Source of the DNA: JAHEYG01 sp044229775
GTDB lineage: Bacteria; Bacteroidota; Bacteroidia; B-17B0; Aurantibacillaceae
Reading direction: 5' to 3'
DNA length: 64,000 nucleotides
NCBI GenBank assembly: GCA_044229775.1
Contig: JBGASH010000001.1
Span: 13,506 to 77,505, forward strand
Shown: positions 51,519 through 59,399 of the stretch, piece by piece
How the letters are laid out: each line of letters begins with the position of its first letter
Numbering within the stretch: position 1 is the first letter of the stretch
Program-made: the position numbers and the translations under genes
Notes under the pieces: model-generated
Told to the model about the DNA's origin: nothing
Seen by the model: the letters and a program-made list of their open reading frames with translations, nothing else
Databases searched by the model: none

Positions 51519-52640
51519 ATGGACAGGGGCGAGTTAATATATCAAATCCAATTAACAACAATTGAAGGAGTGGGCGATATTGCGGCAAAGAATTTACTGG
51601 CATATTGCGGAAGTGCCAAAGCAGTTTTTGGCGCTAAAAAGCAGGAGCTGATGAAAATTCCGGGCATAGGAGAAATTGTGGCCACCGCGGTTGTAAACGC
51701 TAACACAGATTTTGATAGGGCCGAAAAAGAAGCGGCTTTTGTTGAAGAAAATAATATTGAAACACTATTTTTTACTGATAGTAACTATCCCCGCCGATTA
51801 AAATACTGTGCCGATAGTCCGGTTTTATTATACCACAAAGGAAACGCTGATTTTAATACCGAAAAAGTGGTAGCCGTTGTTGGAACACGACAACCAACGG
51901 AATACGGAAGAGAGCAAACACAAAAATTTATTTCTGAATTAAGGGGAAGCGGCATTTTGGTAGTAAGCGGTTTAGCCTATGGTATAGATGTGTTGGCGCA
52001 TAAGTGCGCATTAGAGTGTGATCTGGATACAGTAGGTGTTGTGGCGCATGGGCTCGACCGATTATATCCGGAAGCCAATAGCGGCATTGCTGCAAAAATG
52101 CTTAAGAAAGGCGGACTGCTTACCGATTTTAAAAGTGGAACAAATCCGGATGCGGTAAATTTTCCGAAGCGAAACCGCATTGTAGCGGGTATTTGCGATG
52201 CGTTAGTGGTAATGGAAAGTAAACGCGAAGGCGGAAGTTTAATTACTGCCACTATTGCTAACAGTTATAATAAAGATGTTTTTGCTTTTCCGGGTCGCGT
52301 AACCGATCCTTACAGTGATGGTTGCAATGGCTTAATAAAAATGAATAAGGCGGTTTTAATAGAAAGTGCCGCTGATCTTTTTTATGTAATGGGATGGCAT
52401 CAAAACAAAACGCCGAATGCAAAGAAAAAAGAAACAAAACAAATTCCGTTGTTGATAGATCTTAACGACGACGAACAAAAAATAGTAAAAGCCTTTGGTG
52501 AGAAAAAGCAATTGCATATGGATGAAATAAGTTACGTGAGTAATTTTCCTATTAGTAAAGTGGCATCTACGCTGCTTCAATTAGAATTTTCGAACATCAT
52601 TAAATCTCATCCGGGGAAAATGTTCTCGCTGGTGGTTTGA
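51519..52640 (+). CDS. dprA: DNA-processing protein DprA
   Basis: A 373-aa protein. An N-terminal helix-hairpin-helix region (QLTTIEGVGDIAAKNLLAY) precedes the Rossmann core with VVGTRQPTEYGREQTQKFIS, VVSGLAYGIDVLAHKCAL, NRIVAGICDALVVMESK and GGSLITATIAN. The C-terminal winged helix starts near LNDDEQKIVKAFGEK. DprA loads RecA onto incoming single-stranded DNA during transformation; it is also widespread in bacteria without known competence. It is followed by an inverted-repeat gap and holB. Confidence 0.94.
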   Translation: MDRGELIYQIQLTTIEGVGDIAAKNLLAYCGSAKAVFGAKKQELMKIPGIGEIVATAVVNANTDFDRAEKEAAFVEENNIETLFFTDSNYPRRLKYCADSPVLLYHKGNADFNTEKVVAVVGTRQPTEYGREQTQKFISELRGSGILVVSGLAYGIDVLAHKCALECDLDTVGVVAHGLDRLYPEANSGIAAKMLKKGGLLTDFKSGTNPDAVNFPKRNRIVAGICDALVVMESKREGGSLITATIANSYNKDVFAFPGRVTDPYSDGCNGLIKMNKAVLIESAADLFYVMGWHQNKTPNAKKKETKQIPLLIDLNDDEQKIVKAFGEKKQLHMDEISYVSNFPISKVASTLLQLEFSNIIKSHPGKMFSLVV

Positions 52641-52775
52641 GGTTCGAGGTTTCTCGTTTCTGGTTAAAGGTTTGACGCGCCATCTTTCGTATCCTATCTT
52701 AATATCCGAAAAAACCTTTCAATTATTAGCAAAAACAAGGAACCAGAAACCTCAAACTAGAAACATCGAACTTTT
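52637..52775. repeat. Empty inverted repeat between dprA and holB
   Basis: The left arm (52640-52668; GGTTCGAGGTTTCTCGTTTC then TGGTTAAAG) and the reverse complement of the right arm (about 52735-52773; AGTTCGATGTTTCTAGTTTG then AGGTTTCTGGTT) share GTTCGAxGTTTCT and TTTCTGGTT. The 60-nt middle holds no gene. It resembles a terminal-repeat cassette without cargo. Confidence 0.6.
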
Positions 52776-52822
52776 AACGAAATTCTCACTGCAAAAACCA
52801 ATTCTTCCATTATCTTTACACT

Positions 52823-53944
52823 ATGTTAATGCGCGACATAGTTGGTCAGGCTGAGGTAAAAAACCGCCTTTTAAAAATGGTAAGCGATAAGCGCTTACCG
52901 CACGCCATGTTATTTTCGGGACCGGATGGCAGCGGTAATTTAGCAATGGCACTCGCGTTTTCGCAAATGCTGTTGTGTCCCGATAAAAAAAACGATGACG
53001 CTTGCGGTGTTTGCCCCGCTTGTTTAAAAAATAATAAACTGGTTCATCCCGATGTGCATTTGGTTTTTCCTATTGCTAAAAGTAAAGATGTAAAAACCAG
53101 TACCGATCTGTTACCCGAATTCAGAGAAGCTTTTTTAGAAAACCCGTATTTATCGCTTCATAATTGGTTTAACGAAATAAGCGCCGAAAATAAACAGCCC
53201 ATTATTCCGGTAGAGGAAAGTGGCAACATCATTAAGCAATTAAGCTATACCAGTTTTAGCGGCTCTTATAAAATAATGATCGTTTGGCAGCCCGAAACCA
53301 TGAATGTGGCGGCCGCCAACAAGTTATTAAAGGTATTGGAAGAACCCCCTGAAGAAACCTTGTTTTTTTTAGTAAGTGAAAATCCTGATCAGCTGCTTGC
53401 AACAATTATTTCCCGTGTACAACAAATTCCGTTCTATAAAATTGCCGAGAAAGATATCGTGAAAGCATTAATGGATACTTACAAAGTGAACGAAACCGTG
53501 GCGCAGCAATCGGCATTGTTAGCGGATGGAAATTATAACGAGGCCAAACATTTATTGACGCAAAACGACGATCAGTTAAGTTTTTTGCAGCACTTTCAAA
53601 CCTTTATGCGATTGGCTTTAAAATTTGATTGTAATAAAGTTTTAGAGTGGGTTGACAGTAATGCCGCTACAGGAAGAGAAAAACAAAAGCAATTTTTGCA
53701 ATATTCTTTAGAGATCTTCAGAGACAGCTTAATGTATAATTACGGCGAGCGAAATTTGGTACGCTTAAGCGGAAACGAAAAACAGTTTTTAGAAAAATTC
53801 TCACCATTTATTTCCCAAAAAAATTATGAGAAGTTAGTGGAAGAATTCAACAACTCTTACTATTACATTGAGCGTAATGCCAATCCTAAAATATTATTTA
53901 CCGACCTCCTTTTAAAAACAAACGAATTAATTAATTTAAAATGA
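52823..53944 (+). CDS. holB: DNA polymerase III subunit delta prime
   Basis: A 373-aa clamp-loader subunit. RDIVGQAEVKNRLLKMV, then LPHAMLFSGPDGSGNLAMAL (a degenerate P-loop without the catalytic Lys, as is usual for delta prime), the zinc site CGVCPACLKNNKLVHPDVH, and AAANKLLKVLEEPPEETLFF, the conserved RFC-type LEEPP motif. It starts at ATG 52823 or the ATG two codons later. It overlaps the CHAT gene by 4 nt (ATGA). Confidence 0.93.
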   Translation: MLMRDIVGQAEVKNRLLKMVSDKRLPHAMLFSGPDGSGNLAMALAFSQMLLCPDKKNDDACGVCPACLKNNKLVHPDVHLVFPIAKSKDVKTSTDLLPEFREAFLENPYLSLHNWFNEISAENKQPIIPVEESGNIIKQLSYTSFSGSYKIMIVWQPETMNVAAANKLLKVLEEPPEETLFFLVSENPDQLLATIISRVQQIPFYKIAEKDIVKALMDTYKVNETVAQQSALLADGNYNEAKHLLTQNDDQLSFLQHFQTFMRLALKFDCNKVLEWVDSNAATGREKQKQFLQYSLEIFRDSLMYNYGERNLVRLSGNEKQFLEKFSPFISQKNYEKLVEEFNNSYYYIERNANPKILFTDLLLKTNELINLK

Positions 53945-56805
53945 AAAAAGCAATCCTAACTCTTATCGTACTTGCTACACTAACCTCTAACGCCCAGATC
54001 GGCGGATTTTTAAAAGACAAGGTCAAACAAAAGACCGACAACGTGGTAAACAAAGTGGATAACGCGCCACAGAATTTGGAAAACAAAGCCAAGAACGAAG
54101 CGCGTAACAGAATGTACAGTTCGCTCGATAACGCTCGAAAAGAATTTGATGCCAGCAATTTTAATTACGCCATTTCATTTATTGACAACAGCGGAACCTT
54201 TGAAGCCGATGAAAAAGGAAATAGGATAGGCGGCACTGTTAAGAACGGACAAAATTTTGCCAACGATAATACCAAATCGTTCGAAGAACGGGCCTATACC
54301 AATAACAGGAACGGCGAATTATTAATGGCCTCTAATAAATATGCTTTGGCCGAGCAAAGTTTTAAATTGGCTATTGTTAATTATAGTTTAGCAAATATCA
54401 CTTCAGGATTAAATTACGCGCAAGCCATCAGTAATCTGGGATTGCTTTATCAATCGAACGGAAGATTGAACAAAGCGAAGGCGCGTAATGACAAAGCGCT
54501 GGAGTTAAGAAAGAATGAAAGCAATAAAGGAATGATAGCGGTATCGTTAAACAACAAAGGCGTTTTATTAAAAGACCTGGGGGATTATACCGGGGCCGAA
54601 AAATTATTAAAGGAAGCCATCGACATTTTACAAGGCGATACCAACACCAATGTGAGTTTAGCGTTAATTCATAATAATCTGGCAATGGTTTATGCCGATA
54701 TGGCTAAATTAGGAAATGCCGAAACTGAAATGAAAACCTCGATAGATCTGGCGGCAAAAGAATTGAAAGACGACGCTTCTAACTTTATTAAACTGGAGAT
54801 CAATCAAGCCAACATTTTTCGTTTACAAAAAAAATATACCGAAGCGGAAACCTTATACTTAAAAGCCATAAAAATAAAAGAGAAAAAATTAGGCGCGCAT
54901 CCCGATCTTGCTTCTTTAAAACGCGGATTGGCGGCGTTGTATATGGAAATGAACAAACCGGCCGAGGTAGAAAAATTACTCACCAGCGCGGTGGATATCA
55001 ATAAGAAAAAGTTGGGAGAAAAAAATCCTTCTACATTAGCCGCTATGCAAGATCTTGGTAATTACTATCGCATCAACGGTAACGCGGCTAAATCGCTGGA
55101 GTTATTAAATACGGTAGTACAAACCAAAAAAGTAATTTACGGAGAGGCCCATCCTAATTACATTCAAGCGTTGGAAGACCTGGCGCTTACCCAATGGCAA
55201 AATGCGCAAATTGCGGAAGCAAAAACCAATTACAATACCGTAATTGGCAATACGCAAACATACATCAACACGTTTTTTAATTCATTGAACGAAAATGAAA
55301 AAACATTGTATTGGGAAAAAACCAATAACCGTTTGCACCGTTACTATTCGTTTGTGGTTTCTAATTATGCGAAGAATCCTGATCTGGTTACTGCCTTATA
55401 CAATACATTAATTAATACCAAAGGTTTTTTATTAAGCAACTCCAGCAAGATCAGAAATGTTATTTCGCAAAGTAACGATCCGGAGTTGCAAACAGCATAT
55501 AACGATTGGCTCGAGACCAAAGAGAATTTGAACGCCGCTTATTCCTTATCCAAAGAAGAGATCGCCGCCGAGCACATCAATGTTGATAGTTTACAAAATA
55601 AAGCCAATGAATTGGAAAGGACCTTATCGCAAAAAAGCGCCTTGTTCAGCGAAAGTCAGAATGTAAAGACATTGGTTACGGCTGATATTTCAAAAAACTT
55701 GGGTGCTGATGAAGCGGCCGTTGAAATAGAAGAGATAAATGAATACACTTCTTTTTTCACCGGAAAATCAAAATACATTGCGCTGGTGGTGAGCTCTAAC
55801 TCGGTAAGTTTAGTGGAATTGGGAAATTCGGAAAGCATTCAAACGGCTATTAAAGATTTCAGAGACAAAACCATTAACCGGAAGGCCGAGAATGAGGCCT
55901 ATGCTTTAACCTGGAAATTGTTGGATGAGAAGTTAGGTGGATACAAGAAGATCTATCTGGCATTGGATGGGTTATACCATCAGTTAAGTATTAACGCGCT
56001 AAAAGACGAGAAAGGCGCATACTTGATCGATAAATACAATATACAATTTGTGGGCAACACCAAAGATCTTATTAATGTAAAACAAAACGCGGCAGCAGCT
56101 AAAAAACCGGCATCAGCATTTTTAATTGGTAACCCTACTTATGGTAAGAACGAATTAATAGCGCAATTGCCGGGAACAGAAGCTGAAGTAAATAACATAA
56201 AAAAAATACTGAACGCGTCGGGTGTAAAAAACACGGTGTTGATCGGTGATAAAGCTACAGAAACAGAGGTAAAGAAAATAAATTCACCTTCGGTTTTACA
56301 CATTGCCACGCATGGTTATTTTTTGGCCGATCTTAGCGAAGTAGAAACCAATAAAGTGTTGGGGGTAGATGTGGCGGTTGCCAAACAAAATCCTTTATTG
56401 CGAAGCGGCGTACTATTGGCTAATTGCGAAAATGTTTTTGACGAAACTTATCGGTCGAGCGAAGCGGATAACGGCATTTTAACGGCCTATGAAGCGTTAA
56501 GTTTACATTTGGATAATACCGACATGGTAGTGTTAAGCGCCTGCGAAACCGGATTAGGAAGTGTGAAACAAGGTGAAGGGGTTTTTGGTTTGCAGCGTTC
56601 GTTCTTAATTGCGGGTGCAAAATCCATCATTATGAGTTTGTGGAGCGTGAGCGATGAAGCGACGATGGAACTAATGACGTTGTTCTATACCAATTATTCT
56701 AAATCGGGCAACAAACAAGCGGCTTTTGCCGCCGCGCAAAAACAACTCAAAACAAAATACAAAGAACCTTTTTATTGGGCGGCCTTTGTGATGTTGAGTA
56801 AGTAG
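53941..56805 (+). CDS. TPR-CHAT domain protein (caspase-like protease)
   Basis: A 954-aa exported protein: signal peptide (ILTLIVLATLTSNAQIGG), then at least eight TPR units between residues 110 and 440 (LNKAKARNDKALELRKNE, VSLNNKGVLLKDLGDYTGAE), a helical linker, and a CHAT domain from about residue 640. The predicted catalytic His is in LHIATHGYF (about residue 790) and the Cys in LSACETGLGSVKQGEG (about residue 868). CHAT is a caspase/separase-related protease fold. A signal peptide argues for an envelope role rather than a cytosolic defence role. It is coupled to holB. Substrate unknown. Confidence 0.9.
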   Translation: MKKAILTLIVLATLTSNAQIGGFLKDKVKQKTDNVVNKVDNAPQNLENKAKNEARNRMYSSLDNARKEFDASNFNYAISFIDNSGTFEADEKGNRIGGTVKNGQNFANDNTKSFEERAYTNNRNGELLMASNKYALAEQSFKLAIVNYSLANITSGLNYAQAISNLGLLYQSNGRLNKAKARNDKALELRKNESNKGMIAVSLNNKGVLLKDLGDYTGAEKLLKEAIDILQGDTNTNVSLALIHNNLAMVYADMAKLGNAETEMKTSIDLAAKELKDDASNFIKLEINQANIFRLQKKYTEAETLYLKAIKIKEKKLGAHPDLASLKRGLAALYMEMNKPAEVEKLLTSAVDINKKKLGEKNPSTLAAMQDLGNYYRINGNAAKSLELLNTVVQTKKVIYGEAHPNYIQALEDLALTQWQNAQIAEAKTNYNTVIGNTQTYINTFFNSLNENEKTLYWEKTNNRLHRYYSFVVSNYAKNPDLVTALYNTLINTKGFLLSNSSKIRNVISQSNDPELQTAYNDWLETKENLNAAYSLSKEEIAAEHINVDSLQNKANELERTLSQKSALFSESQNVKTLVTADISKNLGADEAAVEIEEINEYTSFFTGKSKYIALVVSSNSVSLVELGNSESIQTAIKDFRDKTINRKAENEAYALTWKLLDEKLGGYKKIYLALDGLYHQLSINALKDEKGAYLIDKYNIQFVGNTKDLINVKQNAAAAKKPASAFLIGNPTYGKNELIAQLPGTEAEVNNIKKILNASGVKNTVLIGDKATETEVKKINSPSVLHIATHGYFLADLSEVETNKVLGVDVAVAKQNPLLRSGVLLANCENVFDETYRSSEADNGILTAYEALSLHLDNTDMVVLSACETGLGSVKQGEGVFGLQRSFLIAGAKSIIMSLWSVSDEATMELMTLFYTNYSKSGNKQAAFAAAQKQLKTKYKEPFYWAAFVMLSK

Positions 56806-56878
56806 CTCTCCTCTAATTTTAGGGTGAAGACCATCGGTAAGATACCTCAAACCCTATAATAATTCTTATTTTCTTGAA

Positions 56879-56899
56879 ATTGCTACAAATCGTAGCAAT
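56879..56899. other. Perfect palindrome downstream of the CHAT gene
   Basis: ATTGCTAC-AAATC-GTAGCAAT is a perfect 8-bp inverted repeat with a 5-nt loop. No T-run follows, so it is not a standard terminator. It could be an operator for the genes downstream or part of the repeat-rich gap. Confidence 0.5.
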
Positions 56900-56918
56900 C
56901 AATCCTTTGATCTTACCA

Positions 56919-56926
56919 TAACTTTG
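56919..56926 (+). promoter_or_regulatory. Candidate -7 box (TAACTTTG) upstream of the GxxExxY cassette and radA
   Basis: TAACTTTG matches TAnnTTTG. It lies just outside the left inverted repeat of the GxxExxY cassette and could have been the original radA promoter before the cassette arrived. A TTTG at 56906 is too close to serve as a -33 box. Confidence 0.4.
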
Positions 56927-56949
56927 TATTATAAATAAGGAAACAATAC

Positions 56950-57431
56950 AATAACCGCAGAGACGCGAAGTTTAACGCAAAGTGACGCAGAGAAAGGAAA
57001 AAAATGGAGGAGAATGAGATTTCGGGAAAAATTATAGGATGTGCTATTAAAGTTCATAATTTTCTGGGACCAGGATTATTGGAATCGGCATATTTGGAGT
57101 GTTTGCATTATGAACTGATTCAAGTAGGGTTAAGAGCTGAAAAGGAAAAACCACTACCGCTCATTTACGAAGAGGTTAAACTAAATGTTGGATATAGAAT
57201 TGATCTTTTAGTAGAGGGTAAAGTAATTGTAGAAGCAAAGGCGGTTGAGGCATTAAATGATGTGCATTTGGCTCAGGTATTGACGTATTTGCGATTAACC
57301 GAAACCAAATTAGGCCTGCTTATCAATTTTAATGTTTCAAGGATAAAAAACGGACTAAGGCGGGTCGTCAATAATATTTGAATTTACCTCTGCGGGACTC
57401 AGCGAATAACTCTGCGTCTTTGCGGTTAAAT
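56950..57431 (+). mobile_element. GxxExxY gene cassette with 45-nt terminal inverted repeats
   Basis: The left arm (56950-56995: CAATAACCGCAGAGACGC then GAAGTTTAACGCAAAGTGAC and GCAGAG) and the reverse complement of the right arm (57386-57431: ATTTAACCGCAAAGACGC, AGAGTTATTCGCTGAGTCCC, GCAGAG) align almost end to end. Shared blocks are TAACCGCxxAGACGC, AGTT, CGC, AGT and CGCAGAG. They enclose one gene (57004-57381) in the holB/CHAT-to-radA gap. No transposase is present. Confidence 0.75.
57004..57381 (+). CDS. GxxExxY protein (PD-(D/E)XK-like)
   Basis: A 125-aa protein with the family-naming motif GPGLLESAYLECLHYEL (GxxExxY), then KLNVGYRIDLLVEGKVIVEAKA with the D...ExK nuclease-like residues, and HLAQVLTYLRLTETKLGLLI. 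The family is common in Bacteroidota and related phyla with no demonstrated function; a restriction-endonuclease-like fold has been proposed. It lies inside an inverted-repeat cassette. Its start is the only ATG before the motif. Confidence 0.88.
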   Translation: MEENEISGKIIGCAIKVHNFLGPGLLESAYLECLHYELIQVGLRAEKEKPLPLIYEEVKLNVGYRIDLLVEGKVIVEAKAVEALNDVHLAQVLTYLRLTETKLGLLINFNVSRIKNGLRRVVNNI

Positions 57432-57454
57432 AGATAAACATAATTAGAAAGCAA

Positions 57455-58834
57455 GTGGCTAAAACTAAAACAACCTTTTTCTGCCAAAGCTGCGGTACAC
57501 AATCGCCCAAATGGGTGGGTCGTTGTACCAGTTGCAACGAGTGGAATACCTATGTAGAAGAAGTTATTTCAAAAGAAACAAAGAACGACCGGTTACAAAA
57601 TTTTAGTAGTACCGCACAACGCGCCCCAAAGCCGGTTTTGATAAACGATATTGGCATGGCCGATTATCCGCGACACAAAATTGAGGATTCGGAATTGTCA
57701 AGAGTTTTAGGTGGTGGTATCGTTCCCGGGAGCTTGGTGTTATTTGGCGGCGAGCCCGGCATAGGCAAATCCACTCTCATGCTGCAATTAGCGCTAACCT
57801 TAAAAAACCTAAAGGTATTATATGTAAGTGGCGAAGAAAGTGAACAGCAAATTCGCATGCGTGCGGATAGGCTGGACCTTAAAAGTGACGATTGTTTTAT
57901 TTTACAGGAAACCAATACTCAAAACATTTTTAAACAGATCGAGTTGTTGAATCCTGAGTTTGTTATTATAGATTCCATTCAAACATTACACACCTCTTAC
58001 ATTGAAAGTTCTCCCGGTTCGGTATCGCAGGTTCGCGAATGCGCTTCGGAATTGATGCGTTTTGCGAAAGAAAGTAGTATTCCGGTTTTTATGATAGGCC
58101 ATATTACAAAAGACGGAAGTTTGGCTGGACCAAAAGTTTTAGAACACATGGTAGATACGGTTTTGCAATTTGAAGGCGACCGTAATCATGTTTACCGTTT
58201 ACTAAGAACCACTAAAAATAGGTTTGGAAGCACCAACGAATTAGGCATATACGAAATGCAAGGGGCGGGGTTACGACAGGTAAGCAACCCATCAGAAATA
58301 TTAATTACGAACCGGGAAACGCCTACCAGTGGGGTAGCTATATCGGCTACGTTAGAGGGTAACCGCCCTATTTTAATTGAAACACAGGCGTTAGTAAGTA
58401 GTGCAGCTTATGGTGTGCCACAGCGGTCATCAACGGGATTCGATCTGCGGAGGTTATCGATGCTATTAGCGGTTTTAGAAAAACGCTGTGGGTTTCGACT
58501 GGCCGTAAAGGACGTATTCATTAACATAGCCGGTGGAATAAAAGTAGAGGATCCGGGAATTGACATGGCCCTGGTATGTGGAATTTTATCAAGTAATGAA
58601 GATCTTCCAATACCACAAAATGTTTGTTTTGCTGGTGAGGTAGGATTGACGGGCGAGATCCGTCCGGTTAACCGAATTGAGCAACGCATCTCTGAAGCTC
58701 AAAAATTGGGTTTCGAAAAAATATTCATTTCTTCTTACAATAAAAAGGGCCTCGATCTGAAGCAATTCAGCATCGAGATCGTTACCGTTAGTAAAATGGA
58801 AGAGGTATTTCAGAAGTTGTTCGGGGGGAGTTGA
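57455..58834 (+). CDS. radA: DNA repair protein RadA
   Basis: A 459-aa RecA-like branch-migration ATPase. It starts at GTG 57455 and reads AKTKTTFFCQSCGTQSPKWV with a four-Cys zinc finger (C10, C13, C24, C27). Walker A is GGEPGIGKSTLMLQL, the RadA-specific motif is TKNRFGSTNELGIYEM, and the Lon-like C-terminal domain has CGILSSNEDLPIPQNVCFAG EVGLTGEIRPV. It processes recombination intermediates. Its length is standard. Confidence 0.95.
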   Translation: MAKTKTTFFCQSCGTQSPKWVGRCTSCNEWNTYVEEVISKETKNDRLQNFSSTAQRAPKPVLINDIGMADYPRHKIEDSELSRVLGGGIVPGSLVLFGGEPGIGKSTLMLQLALTLKNLKVLYVSGEESEQQIRMRADRLDLKSDDCFILQETNTQNIFKQIELLNPEFVIIDSIQTLHTSYIESSPGSVSQVRECASELMRFAKESSIPVFMIGHITKDGSLAGPKVLEHMVDTVLQFEGDRNHVYRLLRTTKNRFGSTNELGIYEMQGAGLRQVSNPSEILITNRETPTSGVAISATLEGNRPILIETQALVSSAAYGVPQRSSTGFDLRRLSMLLAVLEKRCGFRLAVKDVFINIAGGIKVEDPGIDMALVCGILSSNEDLPIPQNVCFAGEVGLTGEIRPVNRIEQRISEAQKLGFEKIFISSYNKKGLDLKQFSIEIVTVSKMEEVFQKLFGGS

Positions 58835-58870
58835 CGCAGGGAAGTTTAATCATAGATGACGCTCTCTATT

Positions 58871-59337
58871 CCCTCTCCCTTGGGAGAGGGTAGGGTGAGG
58901 GTTAGAATTCAATAATGAAAACGAAAAGCTTACATCACTACAGTGCTCCCAAAAGCGCCTTTGAAAACGCTAAAATCCTTAGAAAAAATCAAACTAAAGC
59001 GGAATGGTTATTTTGGCGGATAGTTTCAGGAAGAAAAATTCTGGGATTTAAATTCCGAAGACAACATCCAATTAGTAAGTATATTGTCGATTTTTATTGT
59101 CAGGAGGTTTTATTAGTGATAGAATTGGATGGGGATATTCACTATATTGAAAGCGTTAAAAGGTATGATAAAAAAAGAGAGGATGATTTGAAAAAACTTG
59201 GACTAGAGATCATTAGGTTCAAAAATGAGGAGGTGCTTTTTGATACCGATAGAACAATTGAAAAATTAAAAGGAATTTTGAATACCTCGATGAAAGAGGA
59301 ACCCTCATCCTCGATCCTTCTCCCATCGGGAGAAGGA
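58871..59337 (+). mobile_element. Free-standing DUF559 cassette bounded by inverted hairpin repeats
   Basis: The left end is a 9-bp-stem hairpin CCCTCTCCC-TT-GGGAGAGGG (58871-58890) followed inward by TAGGGTGAGGGTT. The right end is TCCTTCTCCC-ATC-GGGAGAAGGA (59315-59337) preceded inward by ACCCTCATCCTCGA. Thus hairpin plus tail form an inverted pair around the DUF559 gene. Tails face inward here, while in the leuS insert they face outward. No obvious target-site duplication was found. Confidence 0.7.
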
Positions 59338-59352
59338 TGTGATCACTGTTGA
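58915..59352 (+). CDS. DUF559 (Vsr/PD-(D/E)XK-like) protein
   Basis: A 145-aa protein with the DUF559 core: ILRKNQTKAEWLFWRIVSG, KFRRQHPISKYIVDFYC, LLVIELDGDIHYIESVKRYD and LEIIRFKNEEVLFDTD. The acidic/Gln residues match the predicted nuclease site. The last residues (EEPSSSILLPSGEGCDHC) are encoded by the right hairpin repeat, so the ORF runs through the element end. It is closely similar in motif order to the DUF559 domain inserted in leuS. Function undetermined. Confidence 0.88.
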   Translation: MKTKSLHHYSAPKSAFENAKILRKNQTKAEWLFWRIVSGRKILGFKFRRQHPISKYIVDFYCQEVLLVIELDGDIHYIESVKRYDKKREDDLKKLGLEIIRFKNEEVLFDTDRTIEKLKGILNTSMKEEPSSSILLPSGEGCDHC

Positions 59353-59399
59353 CGAAAGCTGAAACATTTTAACAATACTTATCAATCCAACATTGTTAA

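Noticed and set aside
52672..52854. A 60-aa plus-strand ORF overlapping the start of holB
   Set aside because: It is made by reading through the inverted-repeat arms and out of frame into holB.
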